Below, one piece after another: positions 24,559 to 32,318 of a DNA stretch of 64,000 bases. This stretch comes from Streptomyces rubiginosohelvolus (GTDB lineage: Bacteria; Actinomycetota; Actinomycetes; Streptomycetales; Streptomycetaceae): the NCBI RefSeq assembly GCF_014649875.1, contig NZ_BMTW01000013.1, positions 144,252-208,251 on the forward strand, read 5' to 3'. The position numbers and the translations under genes are program-made. The notes below the pieces were generated by a model that was given only the letters and a program-made list of their open reading frames with translations, was not told the origin of the DNA and did no database searches. Every line of letters starts with the position of its first letter. Position 1 is the stretch's first letter.

Positions 24559-25029
24559 ATGACCGAACTCGACAGGCTGACCGCCCTCTTCAGCGCCCTG
24601 GGGGCGGACGCCGACGCCCGGGACTGGGCGGAGTCCGAGGCCGAGGAGGGGCTGCCGCAGCTCGCCCGCTACCGGCTCCTGCGGACGGTGTGGCAGGACG
24701 TCGACGCCTGGGGCACGGCCGCCCGGCAGTGGGTGGACGCCTACCGCGCCGACGGGGCGGCGGCCGACGCCGTCGATCGCGCCCTCGCGGCCGGGCTCAC
24801 CCCCGAGGACCTCGGCGCGCTGGCCCGCGAGGTCGCCAGGGAGACCGCGTTCGGGGTGCTGTACGCCCTGGCGGACCCGGCGGACGGCTCGCTCCCCGCC
24901 GACGTCGAGGCGCAACTGCCCGGCTGGCGGCTGGCGGAGCTGAACGCGGCGGGCGCACCGACCGGCCGCCATCTCGACGCCCTCCACGAGGACTTCGCCG
25001 AACTCGAACCGAAGGGCATCGCGCCGTGA
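24559..25029 (+). CDS. conserved hypothetical acidic helical protein
   Basis: A 156-residue acidic, mostly helical protein without signal peptide or membrane segment. I do not recognise a named domain. The sequence (RLTALFSALGADADARDWAE at the start) is typical of small Streptomyces hypotheticals next to methyltransferases. The stop overlaps the methyltransferase start (GTGA), so the two are co-translated and may act together. Confidence 0.7.
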   Translation: MTELDRLTALFSALGADADARDWAESEAEEGLPQLARYRLLRTVWQDVDAWGTAARQWVDAYRADGAAADAVDRALAAGLTPEDLGALAREVARETAFGVLYALADPADGSLPADVEAQLPGWRLAELNAAGAPTGRHLDALHEDFAELEPKGIAP

Positions 25030-25871
25030 CCGACGTGGAGGCCGTGACCGCCCCCACCGCCGCATCCACCCCCTTCGACCTAGTCGAGCGCCGCATCTGG
25101 TCCGGCCGCGCCGAGGCCTACGCCCGTACGTACGCCCGGCTCTGCGCCCACCCGTCGGCGGCACTCCTCGACGCCGTCGAGGCCGGCCCCGGCGCCCGCG
25201 TCCTCGACGTGGGCTGCGGCAGCGGGACCGTGAGCGCGGCCGCCGTCGCGCGCGGGGCGTCCGTGTACGCGGCCGACGCCGAACCCGGCATGGCGGCCGC
25301 GACCCGCCGGGCCGTCCCGGGCGTCACCGCGCACATCGCCCGGCTCCCCGAACTGCCCTACGCCAACGACACGTTCGACGCGGTCGTCGGCAACTTCGTG
25401 CTCAACCACGTGGGCCGCCCCCGCGCCGCCCTGGCCGAACTCCGCCGGATCACCCGCCCCGGCGGCCGGGTCGCGGTCACCATCTGGCGGGCGCCCGGAG
25501 CCCCCGGCCAGACCCTGATCGGCCGAGCCGCCCAGGCCGCCGGCCTCACCCGCCCCGCCTGGCTCCCCGCCCTCGCACCGCAGGACGACTTCCCCCGTAC
25601 GCCCGAAGGGCTCGCGGCCCTGCTCGACGCGGCCGGGCTCCTCGACGCGGAGTGCTCCGAGATGGCCTGGGAGCACCGCTGCGACCCGGACACCTGGTGG
25701 GCGGGCGCAGAGGAGGGGATCGGCGCGATCGGCCAGGTCCTCACCAGCGGAGGCGCGGAGGGAGTGGCGGCGGCGCGGCGCGCGTACGACGACCTGTGCG
25801 CTGAATTCCGCATGCGGGAGGGCCTGCTGGTTCTGCCGCATGTTGCGCTGCTGGCGGGTGGAAGAGCGTAG
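25026..25871 (+). CDS. class I SAM-dependent methyltransferase
   Basis: A 281-residue methyltransferase of the Methyltransf_11 type. Motif I is VLDVGCGSGTVS, the acidic ribose loop is AADAEPGMA, and NFVLNHVGRPRAALAEL with RITRPGGRVAVTIW gives motifs II-III. It resembles small-molecule or UbiE-like methyltransferases; no substrate can be deduced. The GTG start overlaps the upstream hypothetical gene by four bases. Confidence 0.88.
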   Translation: MTDVEAVTAPTAASTPFDLVERRIWSGRAEAYARTYARLCAHPSAALLDAVEAGPGARVLDVGCGSGTVSAAAVARGASVYAADAEPGMAAATRRAVPGVTAHIARLPELPYANDTFDAVVGNFVLNHVGRPRAALAELRRITRPGGRVAVTIWRAPGAPGQTLIGRAAQAAGLTRPAWLPALAPQDDFPRTPEGLAALLDAAGLLDAECSEMAWEHRCDPDTWWAGAEEGIGAIGQVLTSGGAEGVAAARRAYDDLCAEFRMREGLLVLPHVALLAGGRA

Positions 25872-26287
25872 GAGGGCGGCCGGAGATCAACAATGGAGAT
25901 TCATTTGATCGCACAGGTAGGGTGACGCGCGCGAAACGATTCTCCAGGTAGTGGACGGGGTGTGGAGCGTGTTGTTCGAAGACCATCTCCACGCGGCTGC
26001 CGAGAGTTGGTTCCAGTACGGCATCGAGGGCGCCCAGAAGAAGCTGGGGCAGCTGTAGCCATGAAGAAGAAGCACCTGCTCCTGCCCACCGCGTCGCGGT
26101 CGGCCACGATCCGGTGGGCCGATACCGGGTCGTGAGGCACCACGACCCGGCGTGAGCAGCGAATTCGCGTGGATCTCCGGGTATCCGCCCGAGGCCCTTC
26201 CCGCTTTTCGGACCTCGCCTCTGCGTCGGAAACCACGGAAACCCCGGAAACCCTGACACCGGCAACCCCCTTCGGCACACTGAGTAC
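25872..26287. other. gene-poor interval with short orphan frames
   Basis: A 416-base gap, less GC-rich than its surroundings. Besides the possible remnant at 25951-26058 it holds a 24-codon ATG frame at 26061-26135 (starting MKKKHLLLP) lacking a clear ribosome site, and a short run of GGAAACC units near 26227-26253 ahead of the next gene. No terminator or convincing promoter is seen. Confidence 0.4.
25951..26058 (+). pseudogene. possible gene remnant, 35 codons
   Basis: From GTG at 25951 a frame of 35 residues runs to a stop at 26058 and reads like the end of a real protein (VWSVLFEDHLHAAAESWFQY, then GIEGAQKKLGQL). It has no ribosome site and a stop (TAG) just upstream in frame, so it is either the 3' end of a deleted gene or a very small protein. 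I cannot name the parent family. Confidence 0.35.
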
Positions 26288-27334
26288 ATGGACGATCACT
26301 CGGGGAAGTCGCCGGATCACCTCACGATCAACGTGACCCACCGCGACGACCCGGTCTTCGAGGTCACCGAGGCCGACGCGTTCGCCTCGGTCCGGAAGTA
26401 TCCGAACATCGTCGTGCGCGGGCCGCTGTTCGGGCTCGCCGAGCAGCGGCGCGGGGACCGGCCGCGCTGGCGGCTGATGGGTGAACTCGACACCGGATTC
26501 CCGCAGATGGTCCGGGACGAGCTGAATTCGCACCTCTGGTTCAAGGCGAGGGACGAGACCGAGGACCGGGCGGAGCGGCGGTCACTGCTGGCCGCCGTGG
26601 CGCGGCTGGAGACCGAGAAGGCCGACGAGGTGTCGGCTTGCGGCGTGCGCTACCGGGTCGTGCGCGCCGACGAGTTCGCCCGGATCGGCGACGGGCGCCT
26701 TGAGCCGCCCCGGGCCACCGACCCGGACGACGACGGCTGGGACCTGGACGCCACCGAGCCCTGCCGCACCGACGGCTTCGTGGTCGATCACGCGGCCGCC
26801 GTCGGGCTGAGCGAGGGGATCGGCCGGGCCGGGCTGCTCCAGCTCGCCTACACCGCGGACCGCTTCCCCGCCGACGTACGGGCCGACTCCCGGCGGGCGT
26901 TGACCACCCACCCGGGGGTCGTGCTCCTCCCGACGACGTTCCGGGTGGTGCAGCGCAAGGAGATGTCCTGGTCGATGGTGACCGGGCAGCACTCGACCCC
27001 GCAGGGCGCCCGGCGCGCCCTCGTCGACCACCTCACCCGGCCCTTCCCCGAGCTGCCGGACCTCCCGGGCATGCCGGAGGTCCCCGCGTGGATGAAGGTG
27101 GACGAGAAGGAGGCGGCCGTCAACGAGCGGGCCGCGAAGAAGTTCATGGGACGCCGCAGAGCCAACGAACTCATCGTGCGGGGAAAGCGGTTCGAGGTCG
27201 TCCGGGTCGAGCGCATGATGCGCATCGGGCCCGACGGGCCGGAGAAGCCGCGCTCGTCCGACGTCGACCAGTACGGCCCGTCCCAGATCCATCCCCTCAT
27301 GGACGAGCACGGGAACATCACCCACGGCACGTAG
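26288..27334 (+). CDS. DUF5954 family protein
   Basis: A 348-residue soluble protein with the features of the Streptomyces DUF5954 family: an N-terminal segment on tolerated ligands (VRGPLFGLAEQRRGDRPRWR), a central ...ACGVRYRVVRADEFARIGDG, and a repeat of the same type near the C-terminus (RGKRFEVVRVERMMRIGPDG). The two RY/RFxVVR-x(4)-F/MxRIG segments suggest an internal duplication. Function is unknown. It is monocistronic and ends in a strong hairpin. Confidence 0.8.
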   Translation: MDDHSGKSPDHLTINVTHRDDPVFEVTEADAFASVRKYPNIVVRGPLFGLAEQRRGDRPRWRLMGELDTGFPQMVRDELNSHLWFKARDETEDRAERRSLLAAVARLETEKADEVSACGVRYRVVRADEFARIGDGRLEPPRATDPDDDGWDLDATEPCRTDGFVVDHAAAVGLSEGIGRAGLLQLAYTADRFPADVRADSRRALTTHPGVVLLPTTFRVVQRKEMSWSMVTGQHSTPQGARRALVDHLTRPFPELPDLPGMPEVPAWMKVDEKEAAVNERAAKKFMGRRRANELIVRGKRFEVVRVERMMRIGPDGPEKPRSSDVDQYGPSQIHPLMDEHGNITHGT

Positions 27335-27362
27335 CTCGCAGAGGGCGGCCACGGACGGCGAA

Positions 27363-27393
27363 AGGGCGCCGGGCGGCCATCGCCCGGCGCCCT
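27363..27393. terminator. bidirectional hairpin terminator
   Basis: Perfect 13-base arms AGGGCGCCGGGCG / CGCCCGGCGCCCT with a five-base loop lie between the convergent DUF5954 gene and the first LCP gene, 20 bases from the latter's stop. Confidence 0.88.
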
Positions 27394-27413
27394 CAACGGC
27401 TTTGCCAACGGCC

Positions 27414-28742
27414 TCAGTTGCCCTTGACCGTGACCTTCTCATCGTTGTTGAGCTGCTGCACCAGCTGCTTCACCTTGGCCTTGTCCCAGACCAGGTTGCC
27501 GCCGACGCTGCCCGAGATCGGCATGTTCATCGACGTACCCTCGCCGCCCGTGACGCCCTTCATCGCGAAGAACATGTTGCCCAGCGCCCAGAGCGACATG
27601 TCCTTGTCCACGATCAGCGTGTCCAGGCCCGCACCCATCGTCGGGTACAGCTTGAACGGGTTGATGATCGTGGACGGGGTCGCCGTCTGGCTCGCCAGCG
27701 CCGCGAGGAACTTCTGCTGGTTCTTCGTACGGTCCAGGTCACTGCCCGCGAACGCGTACCGCGTACGGACGAAGGCGAGGGACTGCTCGCCGTTCAGCGT
27801 CTGCTTGCCCGCCTGGAAGTCGGCCCCGGACTTCTTGTCCTTGAACGCCTTCGGGATGTCCATCTCGACCCCGCCGATCGCGTCCACGATCTTCGCGAAG
27901 CCGCCGAAGCCGATCTCGACGTAGTGGTCGATGTGCAGGCCCGTGTTGAACTCGACCGTACGGACGAGGAGTTCGGGGCCGTCCTCGGCGTAGGCGGCGT
28001 TCAACTTCACCTGCCGGCCGGTGCCCTGGAACTTCTTTCCGGACTCGGACCCCACGAACGTCGGGATCTCGACGTTGGAGTCGCGCGGCAGCGAGATCAG
28101 CGTCGGGCCGTTCGAGCCGTCGTGCAGGATCATCATCGAGTCGGTGCGCTTGCCCTCGGCGGAACCGGTGCGCAGCCGCTTCTTCTCCTCGGCCGACATG
28201 CCCTCGCGGCTGTCGGACCCGACGATCAGGTAGTTCGTGCCGTCACCGGACTCCGGCCGCTCGATGACCTTGGAGAGGTCCACCTCGCGCTTCAGCTTCG
28301 AGTCGGCCCAGAAGTACGTCGAGATCGAGACCGCGAGCACCACGACCACCAGGGTCAGCGCGCCGAGCTTGATCCGGCGGCGCCAGTCCGGGGCCGGGCG
28401 GCCCTGGACGTAACCCCCGTCACCGCCGCCGCGACGGCCACCGCCGCCCCGGCCGCCGGAGCCGCCGCTGCCCGATCCGTAGACCTGGCCCGTGTTGTAG
28501 CCGCTGTCGTACCCGGGGTCGGGGCTGCTGCCGTAGCCGCCGTCCTGGTACCCGCCGTCCTGGTAGCGGTCGTCGTACCCCTGGCTCTGCGGCGGTACCT
28601 GCGGCCGCTGCGGGGTACGGGGCTGGGCCGGGCGGCGCTGGATGTGCGGCATCGACCGGGCGCCCTCGGGCTGGGAGCTGGCACTGCCCCGCCCGTAGCG
28701 CTCGCTGCGGTCGCCGGTCCGTCGATCGGGCCAATCGTTCAT
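27414..28742 (-). CDS. LCP family phosphotransferase 1
   Basis: A 442-residue LytR-CpsA-Psr protein, a membrane enzyme that moves lipid-linked glycopolymer onto peptidoglycan. A Gln/Gly/Tyr-rich cytoplasmic N-terminus of about 120 residues (YQDGGYQDGGYGSS) is followed by one transmembrane helix (about 126-145) and the LCP domain. LIVGSDSREG, KRTDSMMILH, LISLPRDS and FVRTRYAF give the metal, pyrophosphate and Arg contacts. It lacks the LytR_C domain and the terminal Cys tail of its neighbours. The ATG at 28742 is divergent from the thioesterase gene, 117 bases away. Confidence 0.92.
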   Translation of the reverse strand: MNDWPDRRTGDRSERYGRGSASSQPEGARSMPHIQRRPAQPRTPQRPQVPPQSQGYDDRYQDGGYQDGGYGSSPDPGYDSGYNTGQVYGSGSGGSGGRGGGGRRGGGDGGYVQGRPAPDWRRRIKLGALTLVVVVLAVSISTYFWADSKLKREVDLSKVIERPESGDGTNYLIVGSDSREGMSAEEKKRLRTGSAEGKRTDSMMILHDGSNGPTLISLPRDSNVEIPTFVGSESGKKFQGTGRQVKLNAAYAEDGPELLVRTVEFNTGLHIDHYVEIGFGGFAKIVDAIGGVEMDIPKAFKDKKSGADFQAGKQTLNGEQSLAFVRTRYAFAGSDLDRTKNQQKFLAALASQTATPSTIINPFKLYPTMGAGLDTLIVDKDMSLWALGNMFFAMKGVTGGEGTSMNMPISGSVGGNLVWDKAKVKQLVQQLNNDEKVTVKGN

Positions 28743-28859
28743 CCGAACAGTGTGCCGCCCCGGCCCACGGCTATTACAGGGTGTAAGGGAAATCGCACCA
28801 GGGCTGTTGCGAACCTGATGCATTCTGCGGGATCGCGGACCCCGCATAAGGTGGACGGT

Positions 28860-29429
28860 ATGACAGATCAGGCCACTGGCGTAACAGATCCGGCCAACCG
28901 TGCGGAGGGTGAGATTCCGGGCAAGCCGACCTCGGCGTCCCGGACCACCCTCAGCCACATCATGACCGGCAGCGACACCAACCTCCTCGGCACGGTGCAC
29001 GGTGGCGTGATCATGAAACTGGTCGACGACGCGGCGGGCGCGGTGGCCGGTCGGCACTCCGGTGGGCCCGCCGTGACCGCGTCGATGGACGAGATGGTCT
29101 TCCTGGAGCCGGTCCGCGTCGGTGACCTCGTCCATGTGAAGGCCCAGGTCAACTGGACGGGCCGGTCCTCCATGGAGGTCGGCGTCCGGGTCATGGCCGA
29201 ACGCTGGAACGAGTCCACCCCCGCCCAGCAGGTCGGCAGCGCCTATCTGGTCTTCGCCGCCGTCGACGGGGACGGCAAGCCCCGCCGCGTACCGCCGGTG
29301 ATGCCCGAGACCGAGCGCGACAACCGGCGCTACCAGGAGGCGCAGATCCGGCGCACCCACCGGCTCGCCCGCCGCCGCGCGATCAAGGAACTGCGCGAGA
29401 AGCGCGCCGCCGAGGGCATCGACGACTGA
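28860..29429 (+). CDS. acyl-CoA thioesterase, hotdog fold
   Basis: A 189-residue single-hotdog thioesterase of the BFIT/BACH type. The active helix region reads NLLGTVHGGVIMKLVDDAAG and is followed by VTASMDEMVFLEPVRVGD; both match acyl-CoA hydrolases acting on medium/long-chain acyl-CoA. A basic helical C-terminus (RRTHRLARRRAIKELREKR) follows. The ATG at 28860 follows AAGGTGGACGG. Its placement among LCP genes looks positional rather than functional. Confidence 0.9.
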   Translation: MTDQATGVTDPANRAEGEIPGKPTSASRTTLSHIMTGSDTNLLGTVHGGVIMKLVDDAAGAVAGRHSGGPAVTASMDEMVFLEPVRVGDLVHVKAQVNWTGRSSMEVGVRVMAERWNESTPAQQVGSAYLVFAAVDGDGKPRRVPPVMPETERDNRRYQEAQIRRTHRLARRRAIKELREKRAAEGIDD

Positions 29430-29465
29430 GCCCTCCCGAAGCCCGGGCCCTCCCCGCTCCCGGGG

Positions 29466-30989
29466 CTACGGGCACACCACCTCGTCGCCCGTCACCGTGG
29501 AGAACTCGCCCGTCTGACGGGTCTCCGCCTTCACCCGCTGCACCTTCGTGAAGTCCGCGCCCACCGTCACCTTCATCTGCGGGCCCTGGCCCTTCACCGC
29601 CTTGAGCTCGCTCCCGGGCAGCGCCGTGGCCAGGGACTTCGCCGACCGGTCCCAGCGCGGGTCGTACTCCACGAGCGTCCGCTTCAGCTCCCGCACCTCC
29701 CCGTTGAGCGGGGCCTCGGTCGTGGTGAACCCGGTCGCGCGCAGCCCCTCGTCCACGGTCCGGCCGAGGCCGTCCTTCGGGGTGCCGTTGTAGACCTGCA
29801 CCTTCACGTCCTTCGGTGCCACGTCGACCAGCTTCGCGGGCGGCTGCTGCGGGCCCGCCGCGGGCTTCGGTTTCGGCTTCGCCGGGGCCAGCGGCTTGTC
29901 CTCGCGCAGGGCCTGGAACAGCTTCTTCGCCTTCTTCGCGTCCCACTGCACCGTCGAGCCGATGCCCTTGACCGGGAAGCTGGGGTTGCCGATGGGCACG
30001 GAAGCGAACTCCGACGAGGCAGGACCGAAGTCCTTCATCGCCTTGCCGAGCGCCAGCATCTGCTCCGTACCGAAGCCCTTGTCGGCCCGGACCGAACCGA
30101 GCGCCGAGGCGGAGACCTGCTGGAACTTCACCGGGTTCAGCAGCACCCCGCTGCTCGTCGCCTGCTTGATCAGCGCCGCCATGAACTTCTGCTGGCGCTC
30201 CATCCGGCCCAGGTCGGAGGCCACGTCGACATGGCGCGAGCGGACGTACTGGAGCGCCTGCCCGCCGTCCAGCTCATGCGTGCCGGCGGGGAGGTCCAGT
30301 CCGGTGTACGAGTCCTTCATCGGCCGCGCCGTGCAGATCTTCACCCCGCCCACCGCGTCGACCGTCTTCATGAAGCTGGTGAAGTCGACCTCCAGATAGT
30401 GGTCGATCTTGATCTTGGTCATGTTCTCGACGGTCCGCACGGTCAGCGTCGGCCCGCCCTCGGCGTACGCGGCGTTCAGCTTCACCGGGTGGCTCGCGTG
30501 GTGCTTGCCCGTGGTGCGGTCGGTGTGGGCGGGCATCTCGGCGTAACTGTCCCGGGGGAGGCTGACCACGCTCGCCCGCTGCCGGTCGGCCGACAGATGG
30601 ACCAGCATGATCGTGTCGGTGCAGTGGCAGGGCGCGCCGCCGAGCTTGTACTTCTGCTTCTCGGCCTTGGTGATCGTGTCCCGGCCGTCCGTGCCGACGA
30701 GCAGCAGATTCGTGCCGTGGCCCCCCTCGGGGCGGTTCTTCATGTCCCGGAACGGATCGACCCTGCCGATCCCGCCCTCCAGGCTGCTCACCACGGCGTG
30801 ACCGATCCCACCCGCCCCCAGCACCAGCACCGAGAGACCGGTGGCCACCCGCATGCCCCAGCGCGGCCGTTCGTCCTGCTTCCGGGGCCGGACGGGCCGG
30901 GTGCCCTGCGGCGGACGGCGTCGCGGGGGAGTGGTGCGGGGGTGCGGCGGGCGCTGAGAGGGGCGTTGCGGTCGCTGCGGTGGGGGCAC
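29466..30989 (-). CDS. LCP family phosphotransferase 2, with LytR_C domain
   Basis: About 507 residues if the GTG at 30989 is used: GGAGGTGT lies 8 bases before it. Longer in-frame starts (ATG 31061, 31112) would translate the tandem repeat upstream. Pro/Arg/Gln-rich cytoplasmic head, one transmembrane helix (VATGLSVLVLGAGGIGHAVV), LCP domain with LLVGTDGRD, VVSLPRDSY and YVRSRHVDVASDLGRMERQQ, then a LytR_C domain with VQVYNGTPKDGLG and the ending GDEVVCP. Unusually, the Arg normally before the second metal Asp is replaced: PCHCTDTIML carries two extra cysteines. Confidence 0.88.
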   Translation of the reverse strand: MPPPQRPQRPSQRPPHPRTTPPRRRPPQGTRPVRPRKQDERPRWGMRVATGLSVLVLGAGGIGHAVVSSLEGGIGRVDPFRDMKNRPEGGHGTNLLLVGTDGRDTITKAEKQKYKLGGAPCHCTDTIMLVHLSADRQRASVVSLPRDSYAEMPAHTDRTTGKHHASHPVKLNAAYAEGGPTLTVRTVENMTKIKIDHYLEVDFTSFMKTVDAVGGVKICTARPMKDSYTGLDLPAGTHELDGGQALQYVRSRHVDVASDLGRMERQQKFMAALIKQATSSGVLLNPVKFQQVSASALGSVRADKGFGTEQMLALGKAMKDFGPASSEFASVPIGNPSFPVKGIGSTVQWDAKKAKKLFQALREDKPLAPAKPKPKPAAGPQQPPAKLVDVAPKDVKVQVYNGTPKDGLGRTVDEGLRATGFTTTEAPLNGEVRELKRTLVEYDPRWDRSAKSLATALPGSELKAVKGQGPQMKVTVGADFTKVQRVKAETRQTGEFSTVTGDEVVCP

Positions 30990-30992
30990 GGG

Positions 30993-31036
30993 GGGAGACA
31001 CCTCCGGGGTGCAAGGGAGACACCTCTGCGGTGCAA
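30993..31036. repeat. tandem 22-base repeat at LCP2 start
   Basis: Two adjacent 22-base units (30993-31014 and 31015-31036) differ at two positions. On the minus strand each contains an AGGTGT Shine-Dalgarno-like core, and the downstream one gives the strong GGAGGTGT for the GTG at 30989. The duplication therefore doubles or moves a ribosome-binding region. Confidence 0.7.
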
Positions 31037-31210
31037 GGGGACCATCGCACGGTAGGCCCATACGATCTCCGTCCCGGCCCGCGACCCGGCGGCGCGCACC
31101 GGTGTCCCCCATTCGCGGTAACGTGGCGGCCGAATACCGCCGCCTCCCGGGGCGCCCGCCGCCCGCGGCGCGGAACCCCCCGGCGCCCCCGAGGACCCCC
31201 CGAGGACCAC

Positions 31211-32239
31211 ATGTCTGCCGCGCAGTACCCCGCCGTCTCCGTGATCATGCCGGTGCTCAACGAGGAACGCCATCTCAGGAACTCGGTCCGGCACATCCTG
31301 GAGCAGGAGTACCCCGGTGAGATGGAGGTCGTGATCGCGCTCGGCCCCTCCGCCGACCGGACGGACGAGATCGCCGCCGAGCTGGTCGCCGAGGACCCCC
31401 GCGTCCACACGGTGCCCAACCCCACCGGCCGCACCCCCGCCGCCCTCAACGCGGCGATCAAGGCCTCCCGCCACCCGGTCGTCGTCCGGGTCGACGGCCA
31501 CGGCATGCTCTCGCCGAACTACATCGCGACCGCCGTCCGCCTCCTGGAGGAGACCGGCGCGCAGAACGTCGGCGGCATCATGCACGCCGAGGGCGAGAAC
31601 GCCTGGGAGGACGCCGTCGCCGCCGCGATGACCTCGAAGATCGGTGTCGGCAACGCGGCCTTCCACACCGGCGGCCAGGCGGGCCCGGCCGAGACCGTCT
31701 ACCTGGGCGTCTTCCGCCGCGAGGCCCTGGAGCGGGCGGACGGCTACAACGTCGAGTTCATCCGCGCCCAGGACTGGGAGCTGAACTTCCGCATCCGCGA
31801 GGCCGGCGGGCTGATCTGGTTCTCGCCCGAGCTGAAAGTCCAGTACCGCCCGCGCCCCACGGTGAAGGCGCTCGCCAAGCAGTACAAGGACTACGGCCGC
31901 TGGCGTCACGTCGTCGCCCGCTACCACGCCGGCTCGATCAACCTGCGCTACCTGGCCCCGCCGACCGCCGTCGTCGCCATCGCGGCGGGCCTGGTCCTCG
32001 GCGCGACCGTCACCCCGTGGGCGCTGGTCGTCCCCGGCGGTTACCTCGCCGCGATCGTCGCCGGATCGCTGCCCGCAGGCAAGGGCCTCCCGCTGAAGGC
32101 CCGGGCCCAGATCCCGGTGGCGCTGGCGACGATGCACATGTGCTGGGGCTTCGGCTTCCTCACCAGCCCCCGTTCCCTGGCCAAGCGGGTCATCGCGAGC
32201 CGCCGCCCCGCGATGACCGGCAGCAGCGAAACCGTCTGA
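31211..32239 (+). CDS. GT2 family glycosyltransferase with C-terminal TM helices
   Basis: A 342-residue family 2 glycosyltransferase. The nucleotide-sugar fold shows VSVIMPVLNEERHL, VRVDGHGML in place of a strict DxD, and the acceptor/base region FIRAQDWELNFRIREAGG. Three hydrophobic segments near the C-terminus (for example PPTAVVAIAAGLVLGATV) anchor it in the membrane. Such enzymes add sugars to lipid carriers for wall glycans. It starts divergently from the LCP2 gene; the ATG at 31211 is supported by the family start rather than by a clear ribosome site. Confidence 0.9.
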   Translation: MSAAQYPAVSVIMPVLNEERHLRNSVRHILEQEYPGEMEVVIALGPSADRTDEIAAELVAEDPRVHTVPNPTGRTPAALNAAIKASRHPVVVRVDGHGMLSPNYIATAVRLLEETGAQNVGGIMHAEGENAWEDAVAAAMTSKIGVGNAAFHTGGQAGPAETVYLGVFRREALERADGYNVEFIRAQDWELNFRIREAGGLIWFSPELKVQYRPRPTVKALAKQYKDYGRWRHVVARYHAGSINLRYLAPPTAVVAIAAGLVLGATVTPWALVVPGGYLAAIVAGSLPAGKGLPLKARAQIPVALATMHMCWGFGFLTSPRSLAKRVIASRRPAMTGSSETV

Positions 32240-32258
32240 GCCGGACCGCTTCAGGCAT

Positions 32259-32295
32259 ACGAAGGGCCCCGACGCTCGGCGTCGGGGCCCTTCGT
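32259..32295. terminator. bidirectional hairpin terminator
   Basis: A perfect 17-base inverted repeat (arms ACGAAGGGCCCCGACGC and its complement) with a three-base loop lies between the convergent glycosyltransferase and LCP3 genes. Confidence 0.9.
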
Positions 32296-32318
32296 CGTGT
32301 ACGCGCGCCGCTACGGGG

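Noticed and set aside
23288..25871. Antibiotic biosynthesis/resistance cluster (TmrB-like gene plus methyltransferase)
   Set aside because: No biosynthetic core enzymes, regulators or exporters are nearby; the genes are in opposing orientations and each has ordinary homologues.
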